A stretch of DNA of 58,911 nucleotides from Pholiota molesta (Eukaryota; Basidiomycota; Agaricomycetes; Agaricales; Strophariaceae), in the NCBI GenBank assembly GCA_014925825.1, contig JACGCK010000251.1:1-58911 (forward strand). The letters run 5' to 3'. Of the stretch, positions 1 through 9,369 are shown piece after piece. How positions within the stretch are numbered: position 1 is the stretch's first letter; each line of letters opens with the position of its first letter. Under the pieces are notes generated by a model that was given only the letters and a program-made list of their open reading frames with translations, had not been told where the DNA came from and searched no databases. Position numbers and translations under genes: made by a program.

Positions 1-322
1 TCGAGGAGATTGGCGAGTTCCTCAAGAAAGAGTTGGATGGACCAAAAGGAAGAGTCATTGGCCTTCTCCGGAAGATGCGTCGAAAGTCCATTGCCAATCT
101 GGTCATATATAATAAGTGGAATGGAATGAAGTTTCGTAATGTCGGAAAGAATCTCGAGATATTCGGAGCTGATTCCAGGACCACCATGCAAAGCAATCAA
201 CGGACGCTTCCATTTTCAAGGTCTCCGAAAAGCTTGTACGACGTCACACAGGGCTTGCCCGCCGTTGGTACATTGAAGGGTATCAATCCTGTGGTAAATG
301 GGACGGAAGAGATAAACGACAT
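1..322 (-). pseudogene. Proline iminopeptidase / L-amino acid amidase-like alpha/beta hydrolase, 5' part, frameshifted
   Basis: Reading leftward from an ATG at 322, the frame gives a start MSFISSVPFTTG followed by SYKLFGDLENG, then meets a stop. One base off, the protein resumes as RPLIALHGGPG and YDQIGNGLSTHLPEK and runs off the left edge. HGGPG is the oxyanion-hole motif of the proline iminopeptidase (S33) family, and the GNGLS stretch precedes the nucleophile region expected further left. The break lies at about 208-209, in a short A run on the coding strand, and looks like loss of one base. It could be a true pseudogene, a sequencing or assembly error, or less likely an unrecognised splice. 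The catalytic Ser, Asp and His are outside the window. Family assignment is firm, status is not. Confidence 0.7.
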
Positions 323-1012
323 TTCTGTTCTGCATTACACTGGTGCAATTAGATATTTATACGCGACTTGCGGATTTGGGGGGGTTTCAATTTTTGAGAT
401 CATATTCTTAGGAAGGAACTTCGATCTGGGCCTACAAAACTAGTGATGTAAACATACTAAGTATACAGCCAATGAAATACATCATTTTTCCAGCGCCGAA
501 ATTATTTTTAAAGTCGAAGTTTTCCAGCTGTGCACTTACGAGGGAGAATGCTATATGCTTACGGGGTCGGTAAGCAGAGTATGTAAGTACGTCTAGTAGG
601 ATAAATCGTGGGGTAAATGTAGTCAATCCCTCCTGTTTCTACCAAGTCCAAAATGTGCACGACCTTGCCATGAGCACCCCAAACCGCAATCCAGTATGTA
701 GGCACGATTCACGTTATCAAAGGAGGGTCCATAATGCCGTCGCCTACACTGGAATTATAATGTGGGCTGTCCTTCGTGAGATTGAAGTATGCAGAAGCTT
801 GATTAGAATGGACCCCTTTAGATCTATCATCATCCGCTGACTGGTTCCCGAAAAGGTATACCATTTCGCAGATAGAAAACTATGTGGGTGATTATTTTCC
901 CTTGAAACTGATATAGTACCTTCTATTGGTCAAGCAATGGTTGTACAACGGTATCTAAAAGGCTCGAAGCAAACCAAATGTCCATCAAAATATCATATTT
1001 TGTACTGCGTCT
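323..1012. other. Intergenic, no gene seen
   Basis: Moderately AT-rich spacer between the hydrolase start and the 3' end of the next leftward gene. Only short frames without splice-consistent continuation are present. I see no repeat or RNA gene here. Confidence 0.5.
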
Positions 1013-2300
1013 TCACTGAGCCTTGTATTCGACTTGTAGTCCTCCGCTAATTGAATTGCTACCAATGCCAACGGAGCGACTTGTTTCCATTGCCTCTAAA
1101 GTATCTGTCTGGTGGGTGGAATGCGGGTGGAATTGAAGGCCGGATATATGGACTGAAGTTGAGGGAAAGGTAATGTTGGTAGGCAACATGGACTCGGAAA
1201 CACGAGCGACTAAGATGGTCGTCGAAAGTCCCTGCATTAATTATCAGTTTAATAAATATGGCGTTTTGTGTGAGTGGGATACGTACTGCAATAATAGGTC
1301 CGAGCACTGATATGTAGTAACCGAGAGCCGTGCCCCAAGTACTGCTTACAATATTGGCCCCTGGTAAAACGTGATCTATGGCGTTCACCAGTGAAAAGAG
1401 AGAATATATCGCCCCAGATTGAGAAACTATATTAATGATATGGGTGAATTTTCTTTTTGAAACGCCTTGCCTCGAGGCGGAGTAAATTCGGTACGCAACG
1501 AGGACTGTTGTGAGAAGACTGGCGGCAAAAGTCATAAAGAATGCTGCACAAGCCAAGTTGTTGAACCTGTCTGCCGCATTGGATAATAAAAATCCGCCAT
1601 CTAAGGCTTGAAAGATTGTCATATAGAAGAACAGTCCTTACAAGAATAAAAAAATCATCTTCAAGACGCATGGATATAATTGCAGTGCTTACCGATCTCA
1701 ATGATGAGGAGAAACAATGAAATTGATATAACGCGGAACGAACGATTCCACACGAAGAAACAACGCCATATCTATTGTAACACGTCAACATCTGGAACAG
1801 ATATTTGTAGGCCATGTACGCACCAGAAGCACATCCGCAAGCACAAAGCAAATGTAGGTCGAAATGTCCCCAACAAGGATGCCCCAATTTGGGGTATCAA
1901 GTAAGGACATAAAAACAGAATCTCGTGTATCCCCATTATCCACAAATTGCCATTCTGTCGAGTACCATTGGAGACCTATTTGAACAATATTGCACAGAAA
2001 TTGAACCGTTATAATTGCTGGAACTATTGGGCGTTTAAAGGAGTTTTTCTTGACTATATATTGGTCGGTTATTTATTCAATACCTGAGACAGAGCCAGGG
2101 AACCTACGGTATATATAAATAGTTCCGAAGTAGATCACCGTGTACATTCCTGTCGCAATTGTTTAGTTTCTAGTTGAAGCGGGTACAGTACCAGGTGACG
2201 GCTCAAACTTACCTGTTCCAAATGCAACGATAAGGGAGGAGTTGAGTGCGCTGCTTATTTCCGATTTTTCAGTATCGATGGATATGCCTAGTTGCGACAT
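1013..2300 (-). CDS. Seven-TM-like basidiomycete membrane protein (orphan family)
   Basis: Leftward gene of about five or six exons starting MSQLGISIDTEKSE. Exon 1 ends ...VAFGT at a GTAAGT donor (2212) and exon 2 continues GMYTVIYFGTIYIYRR. Later exons give FKRPIVPAIITVQFLCN, GLQWYSTEWQFVDNGDT, ISTYICFVLADVLL, then after an intron IWRCFFVWNRSFRVISI and LFLLIIEIG, then a long exon with AFFMTFAASLLTTVLVAYRI, and YYISVLGPIIA, ending GGLQVEYKAQ at 1013. The order of hydrophobic helices, WRC.FVW after helix 3 and a polar C-terminal tail are typical of a large family of predicted seven-helix membrane proteins expanded in Agaricomycetes. No ligand or function is known to me. The frames look disturbed only until the intron ending AATAG before IWRC is placed; after that the gene appears intact. 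Confidence 0.7.
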
Positions 2301-3202
2301 TGTGAGGGAAAGTGAGGTGATCTCGAGACTCGAAGGCTTAAACTCGAGCCCTTAGCTTTATACAGCCTTTATATATCAGAAAGTTTCTTCTTTCGTTATT
2401 TGTAAGATTAGAAAGTTGATCGACTATCATCAACTGATTGATCGAATATCATCAATCGCTTTCCACTGGAGTCTGCCTACGGGAGATTAGAAACCATTTA
2501 ACATTCTGAAAACGTCCTACTCGATGGAAAAAAGAGCTGCTTATTTTTCGATTTCTTGCTGTCAATGGTGCATAATGCACTCTTGATCTTTGTATAATAT
2601 GGCTTTTGTGAATCTTTCCCGACTTTCGAGGCGGTGCTTAGGCGATGCGCTCTCAAATCATAGGCGCCCGTCGGTGCAGGGCTGGGTCCGACGCGTGCCG
2701 GATTGCCGAACCTTTTCAACAACGCCAGCTGATTGCCCGCGAATTAACGCTACTCGCTACCCCAGACGATTTCAACGGCATCCAGAACAAATTTTGTGGG
2801 TTCAGGATACCTGAAGTTTATATCATCATCTATGCACACCATGCTGTGGACAGTCCTATGAGCATGACAATTTACAAGAACACTCGGGTATGGCGGTAAC
2901 GCGCGCTCGTTATCTAAACTCGATGGGCGCTAGATGCATAGCCTAAGGCTGTCCCTTGTAGATGCTTGCGTCATGATGTACCCAGTCTGATCATGATTAT
3001 CGTGGACCTGAGTACATAGGTGCAGAGATAGAAAGGCATCAGCTCTGCGTAAACATTGGCCTGATATAACTTGAGCATTGTTCAACTCGCTTGAGTTATT
3101 AAGTTAGTATTCTACATCACTAATACAAGCATACATTCCATCCGAACGTCCACGAGAAGAAACTAGAAGGAAAAGGGTACAAATACAGTCCTCGCTGTCG
3201 GG
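2301..3202. other. Intergenic, nothing recognised
   Basis: Spacer between two leftward genes. It contains a small direct repeat near 2421-2456 (atcatcaactgattgatcga-type units) and short frames with no family resemblance. Confidence 0.45.
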
Positions 3203-3943
3203 TTAATCATAACTTGGAGGGTTTTCTACCGGGACGCCGCCAACCATGGAGACGGTGCTCGATTCCGCGGGCATGGTATATGTGGCTGCGGAAGTGGAGT
3301 ATGTATCAGTACGCGGATTGAAGGAAAAGCGATGCAGTAAACGTACGAAGCCCTTCCTCATCCTCGGCGATCTGCCGCTTCATATAGATCGCCCGTTCTC
3401 GCGACTTCTCTAATAGGCTGACAAACTCGAACATGGCGCGGTCTTTGAAGCGCACGTCGACTTTTGTGCCGTTTGTTAGGCCGCCGTTTGCAGAAGGCTT
3501 GATTTCGAATGTTAGGTAGTTTGCCGCGAAGGTGGGTTGTTCGAACCGGGTCATGAGGATGGATGGGAGGGAACAGAGAGTGATTCGAAGGATGGCCCTG
3601 CATCGGTTGTGAATATGAACTGCACAAAAGCGATGATCCCGCAGCAGAACGAAGAGAGAAGTGTGCATTTATAAGTATAAGCGACAAGGTAGAGCTTACA
3701 GTCAGTCCAACGTCCCGAACTTCCAGACAGAAAGCGTACGCACCCGTTGGTCAGTGAGATAGACCTTCCCGGTCGACCTCAGCTTCTTCATGCCACCCGA
3801 TCCCCGGAATTTGACGAGCTCGTTGGCGGCGCATCAGGGATGGTAAGCGACAGATCGACGGCGTCTACTGTCGTTATTGTCATTTCGTTAGGAAGAGGTA
3901 CCGGGGAACGATTAGAGTTGAGCATAGTCCAGTTCAGTGCCAT
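3203..3943 (-). CDS. WBP2-like GRAM/PH-fold protein with C-terminal PPxY
   Basis: Begins MALNWTMLNSNRSPVPLPNE, the conserved N-terminus of the WW-domain-binding protein 2 family. The next parts are DLSLTIPDAPP, MKKLRSTGKVYLTDQR, FEQPTFAANYLTFEIKPS, DVRFKDRAMFEFVSLLEKSR and an acidic helix. A last intron (donor at GTACGT after EEGL) joins to PTYTMPAESSTVSM and PPSYD-stop at 3203, so the protein keeps both LPTY and PPSY ligands for WW domains. The GRAM fold is expected to bind membranes or phosphoinositides, and the PPxY tail to recruit WW proteins such as Rsp5-type ubiquitin ligases (inference). An upstream in-frame ATG at 4039 exists, but the family start is MALNWT. Gene looks intact. Confidence 0.85.
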
Positions 3944-4118
3944 AGCTGCAGCCGGGTATGGGTAATGAGATTGCTGGGTAGTTGTGGTGCTGTCCAAGGG
4001 CCACGCAAGAGCCAACTCAATCTTGATCTCAACGTACACAGGACAGCATTCCGGTGATGCAATCGGGACCGGCCAACAGCAAATCTGGTCTTATATCAAT
4101 AAACTAAAGCAGAAGTAT

Positions 4119-4201
4119 GGCTACCTAGCGCAATGGTAGCGCGTTTGGCTTCGATTGCCCAACGGTACCAAAAGGTTGCAGGTTCGAGTCCTGCGGTGGT
4201 C
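4119..4201 (+). tRNA. tRNA-Arg (anticodon UCG) with 12-base intron
   Basis: Cloverleaf read by eye: acceptor GGCTACC (4119-4125) pairs with GGTGGTC (4195-4201, with G-U pairs). The D arm is GCGC/GCGC around AATGGTA. The anticodon stem is TTTGG (4144-4148) with CCAAA (4168-4172), and the T arm is GCAGG-TTCGAGT-CCTGC. The anticodon loop is enlarged. Placing the intron at the canonical site one base after the anticodon gives loop C-T-TCG-A, a 12-base intron at 4155-4166 and a final A. Mature length would be 71 bases before CCA. The internal promoter boxes A and B coincide with the D and T arms. The Arg identity depends on that intron placement. Confidence 0.85.
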
Positions 4202-4216
4202 ATTTTTGCCCAATTT

Positions 4217-4498
4217 TGCTTTACATCTCTAGTCGTGAGAAAGGTGCGTCAGCGTTACCCTCGCGGAAAAATTCAAGTGTCCATGGTCCTCATCCCACCA
4301 TCATCATGGTACCCTGATGGTACCGTCAAGGTACCGTTGACTTTCTCTATCCTTTTGCTTTACAAAGCTTACATCGAGTAATCTCTAGTACTGAGAATGG
4401 TGCGTCACATTACCCTTGCGGAAATTTAAATGTCCATCGTCCTCATCCCACCGTCATCATGGTACCCTGATGGTACCGTTGAATTTCTCTATCTCTTC
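4217..4498 (+). repeat. Two-copy direct repeat, about 140 bases each
   Basis: Copy 1 starts at TGCTTTACATC (4217) and copy 2 at TGCTTTACAAAG (4355). Both contain GGTGCGTCA, TTACCCT.GCGGAAA, GTCCTCATCCCACC.TCATCATGGTACCCTGATGGTACCGT and a closing TTTCTCTATC. Copy 1 carries an extra GGTACCGT. The pair lies directly 3' of the tRNA. No coding capacity is evident. Confidence 0.7.
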
Positions 4499-5237
4499 AT
4501 CTCGGGGTGTTCGCACAAGCAACCGTTGGCAATACAACCCAGACTTCATCTCCGCAGCCCATGGCTTGGAATTTGGCAACAATCTCAGACGTGCGGCAGT
4601 AACTACTACTAACAGGATTGGCCCTCGGATCCTTTAGTTCATTGCAAGTTCATTGCAAGATTCGTAAATTTTGTGGCATATGGCATCCTTTTTCAACGGT
4701 AAAATTTTCTTACCGGAACCGCTGATGGATACCTGCAGAAAACATACCAGAGTTATGAATGGGGAACGATGTTGGCAGCTTCTCTCGTCGTAGTCCTAGA
4801 CTCGAGGCCGCCTCGTTTTGGCGATTCTTCAGTTCCGTTGGGTGACTAACATGTCTTGAGGCATTACAGACGGTACTCTGCCTAATTTTAGATGCCTGCT
4901 GCGAGCTGGCTGCTGACTCCTTACCACTACATAACGACGATAGGTCCAGGAACGACAGGCCTGAGGATCCAACTACTTTCTCATCCCCACTCTCCTTTGA
5001 TCCTGGCCCTCTTTTCGAGTTCTTGAAGCGTTGATCGTTACCCAACATCGCCCATTCGTTAACATCTCGTACCTATCAGCCTGAGATACCTGTGGATCTT
5101 TGAATTCTATTCTCATCCCGAATACGTATGTCATACATTTGTGCTGCGCCTCAAGAGACCAAAATTTACAGCGCTTAAACCCATCTGGTACAGCCAAGGC
5201 CTTGAAGGTCTAAATCGGTCGCCTGCTATCCTCGATC
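4499..5237. other. Intergenic, no supported gene
   Basis: A leftward open frame (4710-5048) is Ser/Lys-rich and has no splice partners or family likeness, so I treat it as chance. No RNA gene seen. Confidence 0.35.
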
Positions 5238-6383
5238 ATGATCATGAAGCACGCCCAAAATATCGCGAAACAAGATCGGCCAGCACCGTGCTCATTTCGG
5301 GACTCATCTCTGACATTCGCTGTCATTTGGGATCCAGAAAATGGCCTAGAGGTGTTTTCTTCTGAGACCTTATTTGACAACTCCGGCGACTTCGCCCAGA
5401 CGAAGCCCGTGTTCGAACGCCATCCAATTAAGGCGGACTTTGGAGACTTTGATGAACCATTTGCAGTCTTTGGTAGCCGCCAATTGCACTTCATCGATAT
5501 TAGATCCTCGAAGTTATACGAAAAGTGTGTCGCTGGCGACTTCGACAACATATCTCTTCGTTCAAACTCCAACTATTCATCATCTGCAGTAAGTCACTCT
5601 AATCTTACATATCGTTATTTATCAATATCAACCATCTGTCAGTCATGTTATTCAACGGATGAGCCTGTTAACTGTTTCACGTCTATCCCTTTGACTCATA
5701 ATGAAGATGGTGAGTGATCAATTGAGAAATGTGGAAAGCTTATTTATGCATCGCCCTCCGTAGTACAAGCACCCACAGGTTATTTTAATCCGCCAAAGCA
5801 CTCGGCGCGCACACCTTCTGTCATTCATCAATCCTACTCGCGGGAATGCGAAGAGCCCGAGAGCGTAACGACATGTGGGAGCTATTCTCATTTCTTAGCT
5901 AAAGTAAAGGAGCACGGCATCGACGACGAAGGTTTCTTCGAAGCGTCCTCGCACGCGGACTGCGAGCCACATCTAGTGAGTACCAACCTTGATTCCCTAA
6001 ATCCCTCTGAGTCAACCTACGACGTTGATCGCCCTGTATAGCCATCGCGCTTTTCGACAAGCACAGCGTCTACGTCTGCCTTTCTTGCTCTTCGCACGCT
6101 GCCTACCATGTCCCCAATAATAGGCCGTATTGCACGTCGTCCGACGGTGATTGCGCCTGCTGCGAGTCATGATCGCGTATCCATGAAGGCACGCGTCAGC
6201 GATCGCATCGTTTCATTTACAGATAAGGGCCTCCAATATTCGAGCTACCTTAGACCGGGCTCTATGCGTTTATCCAAAGTATTTCGGGGCTCTTGGTTGA
6301 AACGCTCTGTCAATGAGGATGATGGGAGATGGGTGCTTGTCGAGGTTCAATCTGTCGTGATAGACAGAATACTAGATGATTAG
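5238..6383 (+). CDS. Hypothetical protein (orphan)
   Basis: Four exons joined by good GT-AG introns. Exon 1 starts MIMKHAQNIAKQDRPAPC (a stop lies in frame just upstream) and continues FAVIWDPENGLEVFSSETLF, DFGDFDEPFAVFGSR, LHFIDIRSSKLYEKCVAGDF. An intron at GTAAGT (5590) leads to SCYSTDEPVNCFTSIPL, another at GTGAGT (5711) to VQAPTGYFNPPKHSART, and a third (5978) to PSRFSTSTASTSAFLALRTL. The last exon is basic, with GRIARRPTVIAPAASHDRV and a C-terminal GRWVLVEVQSVVIDRILDD. No signal peptide, membrane helix or domain is recognised. The acidic, aromatic N-terminal half and basic Ser/Thr-rich C-terminal half suggest an intracellular, partly disordered protein. The intron-consistent frame argues that it is a real gene. 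Confidence 0.6.
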
Positions 6384-7057
6384 TTTTTTTTATAACAGAG
6401 CGCAGGCATAATCATTCCTTCTTTTATTCTTGAACTGGTACTTTGGCGCCCGTCGTCGCCACGTTCGAAAGTCCAATTGGGGCCGACGTGCCACTAGAGT
6501 GTGTCCTAATATGGATCCAGATTATGTCACCATCATACGCGTTTCGACCAGCCAACTGTCCGGGACCGAGTCTCCCTCCTTGCCTCCCTCCCTCATCATG
6601 ATCCAACTGAACACCACGGCATAACATGGTTCACCGATACCCATTAACTGTCCTATATACGAACTGACGTACCGGACGCATTCACATGGGGTAAGGCTGC
6701 CCCACTGGACAGGACAGTAACGGTTGAATCGAAAGCCAACTTGAAAGATCCCAAATACAACGACGCGAAAACGGCGCATCAACCTCGACTAGGAAGGTTG
6801 CTCCCTACATGGTGGTTTTCCCAACATTGCATACCCTGTGGTAAAACAGGTCAGTTTTGACAGCATATATTTGTTAATTGTTATGAATCTCGTCAACTCA
6901 ATGGCAGTCATAGCATTTGTTTTCTCCAGGATGACGTGCCCCAAATATCAGGCACCCTAGTTAATATTGTCCTTGTTGGGAATTGAGGCCATATCGATTG
7001 ACTGAAACGTCCAATGCGCTCAGCTTAGGAATCGGCATCGTCGCTGTGAATGAAACT
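6384..7057. other. Intergenic, nothing recognised
   Basis: Left flank of the fold-back element. Only short frames without splice logic. Confidence 0.4.
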
Positions 7058-7378
7058 AGGTGGACTTTGTTTAATCAAAGCCTTACCCCTTGAATTCTGT
7101 TTAAACAGTTTAAACATTAAACAAGGACTTTGTTTAACAGACTCTTAGAGCTTTGTTTAATCTACATGTTTCTGTTTAAACACTCGAAGACGTTTGTTTA
7201 AACACCAGATATATTTGTTTAAACACTAACTACATCTGTTTAAACAGGTTTAAACACTAACTACGTCTGTTTAAACAGGTTTAAACACTAACTACGTCTG
7301 TTTAAACAGGTTTAAACACTAACTATGTCTGTTTAAACAGGTTTAAACACTAACTACATCTGTTTAAACAGGTTGGTT
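7058..7378 (+). repeat. Left arm: 31-base tandem units on GTTTAAAC
   Basis: The outer part is degenerate (TTTGTTTAA motifs). The inner part, from about 7217, is five tandem units of 31 bases, each with GTTTAAACACTAACTAC.TCT followed by GTTTAAACAG. Units differ only at one or two bases (cat, cgt, tgt). About 14 exact GTTTAAAC palindromes occur in this arm. Confidence 0.85.
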
Positions 7379-7819
7379 AGCCATTGCCCTCGTCACACTT
7401 GGTGACATGATCACCAACGGCGTGCTCGCCACGTGGCTGCGGTCGTGCTCGCGCCTTAGCCGGTCCAGGGCAGGGGCTATGGCTGAGGGCCCGCAGTGTA
7501 GCGCAGGGGTAACTGGGATGGTAGGGAGGGGCGGGCGCCAAGTAATAGCGCCCATCCCCAGCATGTATCTAGAAAAGGGGAGGGAGGTGGTGGATCAGTA
7601 AGGGGGACAAAGGGCAGAGGACGGCGACATACGTGGCGGATCTCCCGCTGCCCGGGTCTTCCCTGTTTTATCCAACTCCCATGTTCTTAAATGTTGTGCG
7701 CGGGCATCGTTGTCGCGTGTGTGTGTTGCGGTTGTTGACGAGAGCGGACGCGAGGATGGACAAAGGTGAAAGGTTGGTGAAAGGGGACGCCAAAACGTCG
7801 AAGTTCAACAACGGCGAAC
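7379..7819. other. GC-rich interior of fold-back element, left part
   Basis: Sequence composition differs sharply from the flanking AT-rich arms, with GGGAGGG and GGGCGG runs. No recognisable protein. Open frames exist mainly because of high GC. Confidence 0.4.
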
Positions 7820-7877
7820 AATCAACAAAGAATTCAATCTCCGCTTGCCGAAGCGGAGCTTGAATTCTTTGTTGATT
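7820..7877. repeat. Long central hairpin (27-base arms, 4-base loop)
   Basis: AATCAACAAAGAATTCAA then CTCCGCTT, loop GCCG, AAGCGGAG then TTGAATTCTTTGTTGATT. The two 27-base arms pair with one mismatch (T/C at 7840/7857). It lies roughly 0.8 kb inside the left end of the element and is not part of the GTTTAAAC arrays. Confidence 0.9.
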
Positions 7878-8663
7878 ATTCCACGTGCCACGTTGACCTT
7901 CTCAACTTCAACCGTCCAACGTCCAACCCACCTCCGCCGCGTCCCTCACCACTCGCCTCATCAAGATCCGCCCCTCCAAGTATGGAGACCAGGGGATGAA
8001 GAAAAAAGGGAAGACCCGACGAGAGGGAGATCTCAAAGGTATGTAGACCGCTGTTCCAACCAGCCCCCAGCTAACACCTTCTACCTGTTAGGTCCATGCC
8101 CTCTGCCGAGTGGACGACGACTCACGAGCGCCCGCCTCACGCCTCATGCGTCTCCTTTGCCACCGCCGTCCCATTTCTCCGACTCAACGGCGCCCTCGCA
8201 TACCCCTCGCCGTGTGCCCCTCCCCTCCAACGAGGGATGTGGGCCGGCTCTAGCTCGACCACCACCACCATGGCCAGCAATGACCTCGACCCCTGGAGGA
8301 CAACATCGGCCAACAACAACGAGGTCACAACCAGCGAGGATGATGGCAAGCGATGGCGGCGGCGGCGGCTAGCAACAGCATGACCAGCAACGACCACCAC
8401 CAGCGAGGACAACGGCTAGCGGGGACGTCGACTAGTATGACGACGGGAGTGCAACTGCCCGCGAGCATGTCAGCGCGAGTACCACAGGGAGCAAGCAGGA
8501 TGGGCGGCACGGCGACAAGCTGCGAGCGCGACGGGCCACGGATCACGAACCGCAACACATAACGACGAGACAGCGCGAGGACAGCGAGCAACGAGCCGGC
8601 CGGATGACCGATGGCACGGTTGGCGACTACGATCAATGTGCATTCTGGGGTGAGCCATCCTGG

Positions 8664-8996
8664 CGTTTAAACAGGACGTTTATAGTTTAAACAGACGTAG
8701 TTAATGTTTAAACAGACGTAGTTAGTATTTAAACAGATGTAGTTAGTGTTTAAACAGATGTAGTTAGTGTTTAAACAGACGTAGTTAGTGTTTAAACAGA
8801 TGTAGTTAGTGTTTAAACAGACATAGCTAGTGTTTAAACAAATATATCTGGTGTTTGAACAAACTTCGAGTGTTTAAACAGAAACGTGTAGATTAAACAA
8901 AGCTCTATGTAAGTCTGTTAAACAAAATCCCTGTTTAATGTTTAAACTGTTTAAACAAAATTCAAGGGGTAAGGCTTTGATTAAACAAAGTCTACC
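8664..8996 (-). repeat. Right arm: 21-base tandem units on GTTTAAAC
   Basis: About seven tandem units of 21 bases (GTTTAAACAGA.GTAGTTAGT type, inverted relative to the left arm) are followed by diverged units with AAATATATCTG and AAACTTCGAG. The outer part mirrors the outer left arm. About 11 exact GTTTAAAC sites occur. The unit is 21 bases here but 31 on the left, because the left units carry a second GTTTAAACAG. Confidence 0.85.
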
Positions 8997-9274
8997 TGGT
9001 TACGGGCTGTGAGCGCTTGACTGATGTAATTCTAAGTTGACTGCGCCGTCGGACATCGCTCAAGGCAGACTATTAAGTGGATTTCCCGAAAAGGGTTGAT
9101 TAAAAAGAGTTGTGAGCGGATCCACATCCATCGTTTAGGTTTGGAACGACTTACAGCAGCCAAGGTTACCGCAGCCAAGGTTCAGTGAACAATCCACAAA
9201 GAGAGGCTCGTCGGGTCCGGCAAAATATTACATAGCCTTGTGGGGGAAAATGAACGTTTTGCGTGGATCGCACG

Positions 9275-9282
9275 TATAAAAT
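9275..9282 (+). promoter_or_regulatory. TATA-like box
   Basis: TATAAAAT lies 88 bases before the ATG at 9370 and only about 280 bases from the right end of the fold-back element. Confidence 0.45.
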
Positions 9283-9369
9283 ACAGCAGGGTCTCGTCAA
9301 AGGTTAGATGCCATGTCTCGTTACTTCCCGCTGACTCTCTAAATAATTGCACTCTTTTCCGACTGCCAC

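Larger units (their letters stand above)
7058..8996. mobile_element. Fold-back (terminal-inverted-repeat) element built from GTTTAAAC arrays, non-autonomous
   Basis: Two inverted arms of about 320-330 bases (7058-7378 and 8664-8996) enclose about 1.3 kb of GC-rich DNA. The outermost left sequence AGGTGGACTTTGTTTAATC matches the reverse complement of the right end, AGGTAGACTTTGTTTAATC. The match continues through AAAGCCTTACCCCTTGAATT and a series of TTTAAAC motifs. The interior has no frame resembling a transposase; its longest open frame is Pro/Ser/Arg low complexity. No clear target-site duplication is visible at either edge. The structure fits a non-autonomous fold-back or large MITE-like DNA element; it could also be an inverted satellite formed by another route. 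Confidence 0.65.

Noticed and set aside
1680..1904. Possible frameshift in the membrane orphan at 1013-2300
   Set aside because: Resolved by an intron ending AATAG before IWRCFFVW; the frame is then continuous.
4710..5048. 112-codon minus-strand frame
   Set aside because: Ser/Lys-rich, no introns or domain, next to the start of a better supported gene.
7845..8372. 175-codon open frame inside the fold-back element
   Set aside because: Pro/Ser/Arg low complexity, GC-driven, no domain and overlapped by equally long frames on the other strand.
7200..8880. CRISPR-like regularly spaced repeats
   Set aside because: Units are contiguous tandem repeats without unique spacers, in a eukaryotic context; a minisatellite explains them.
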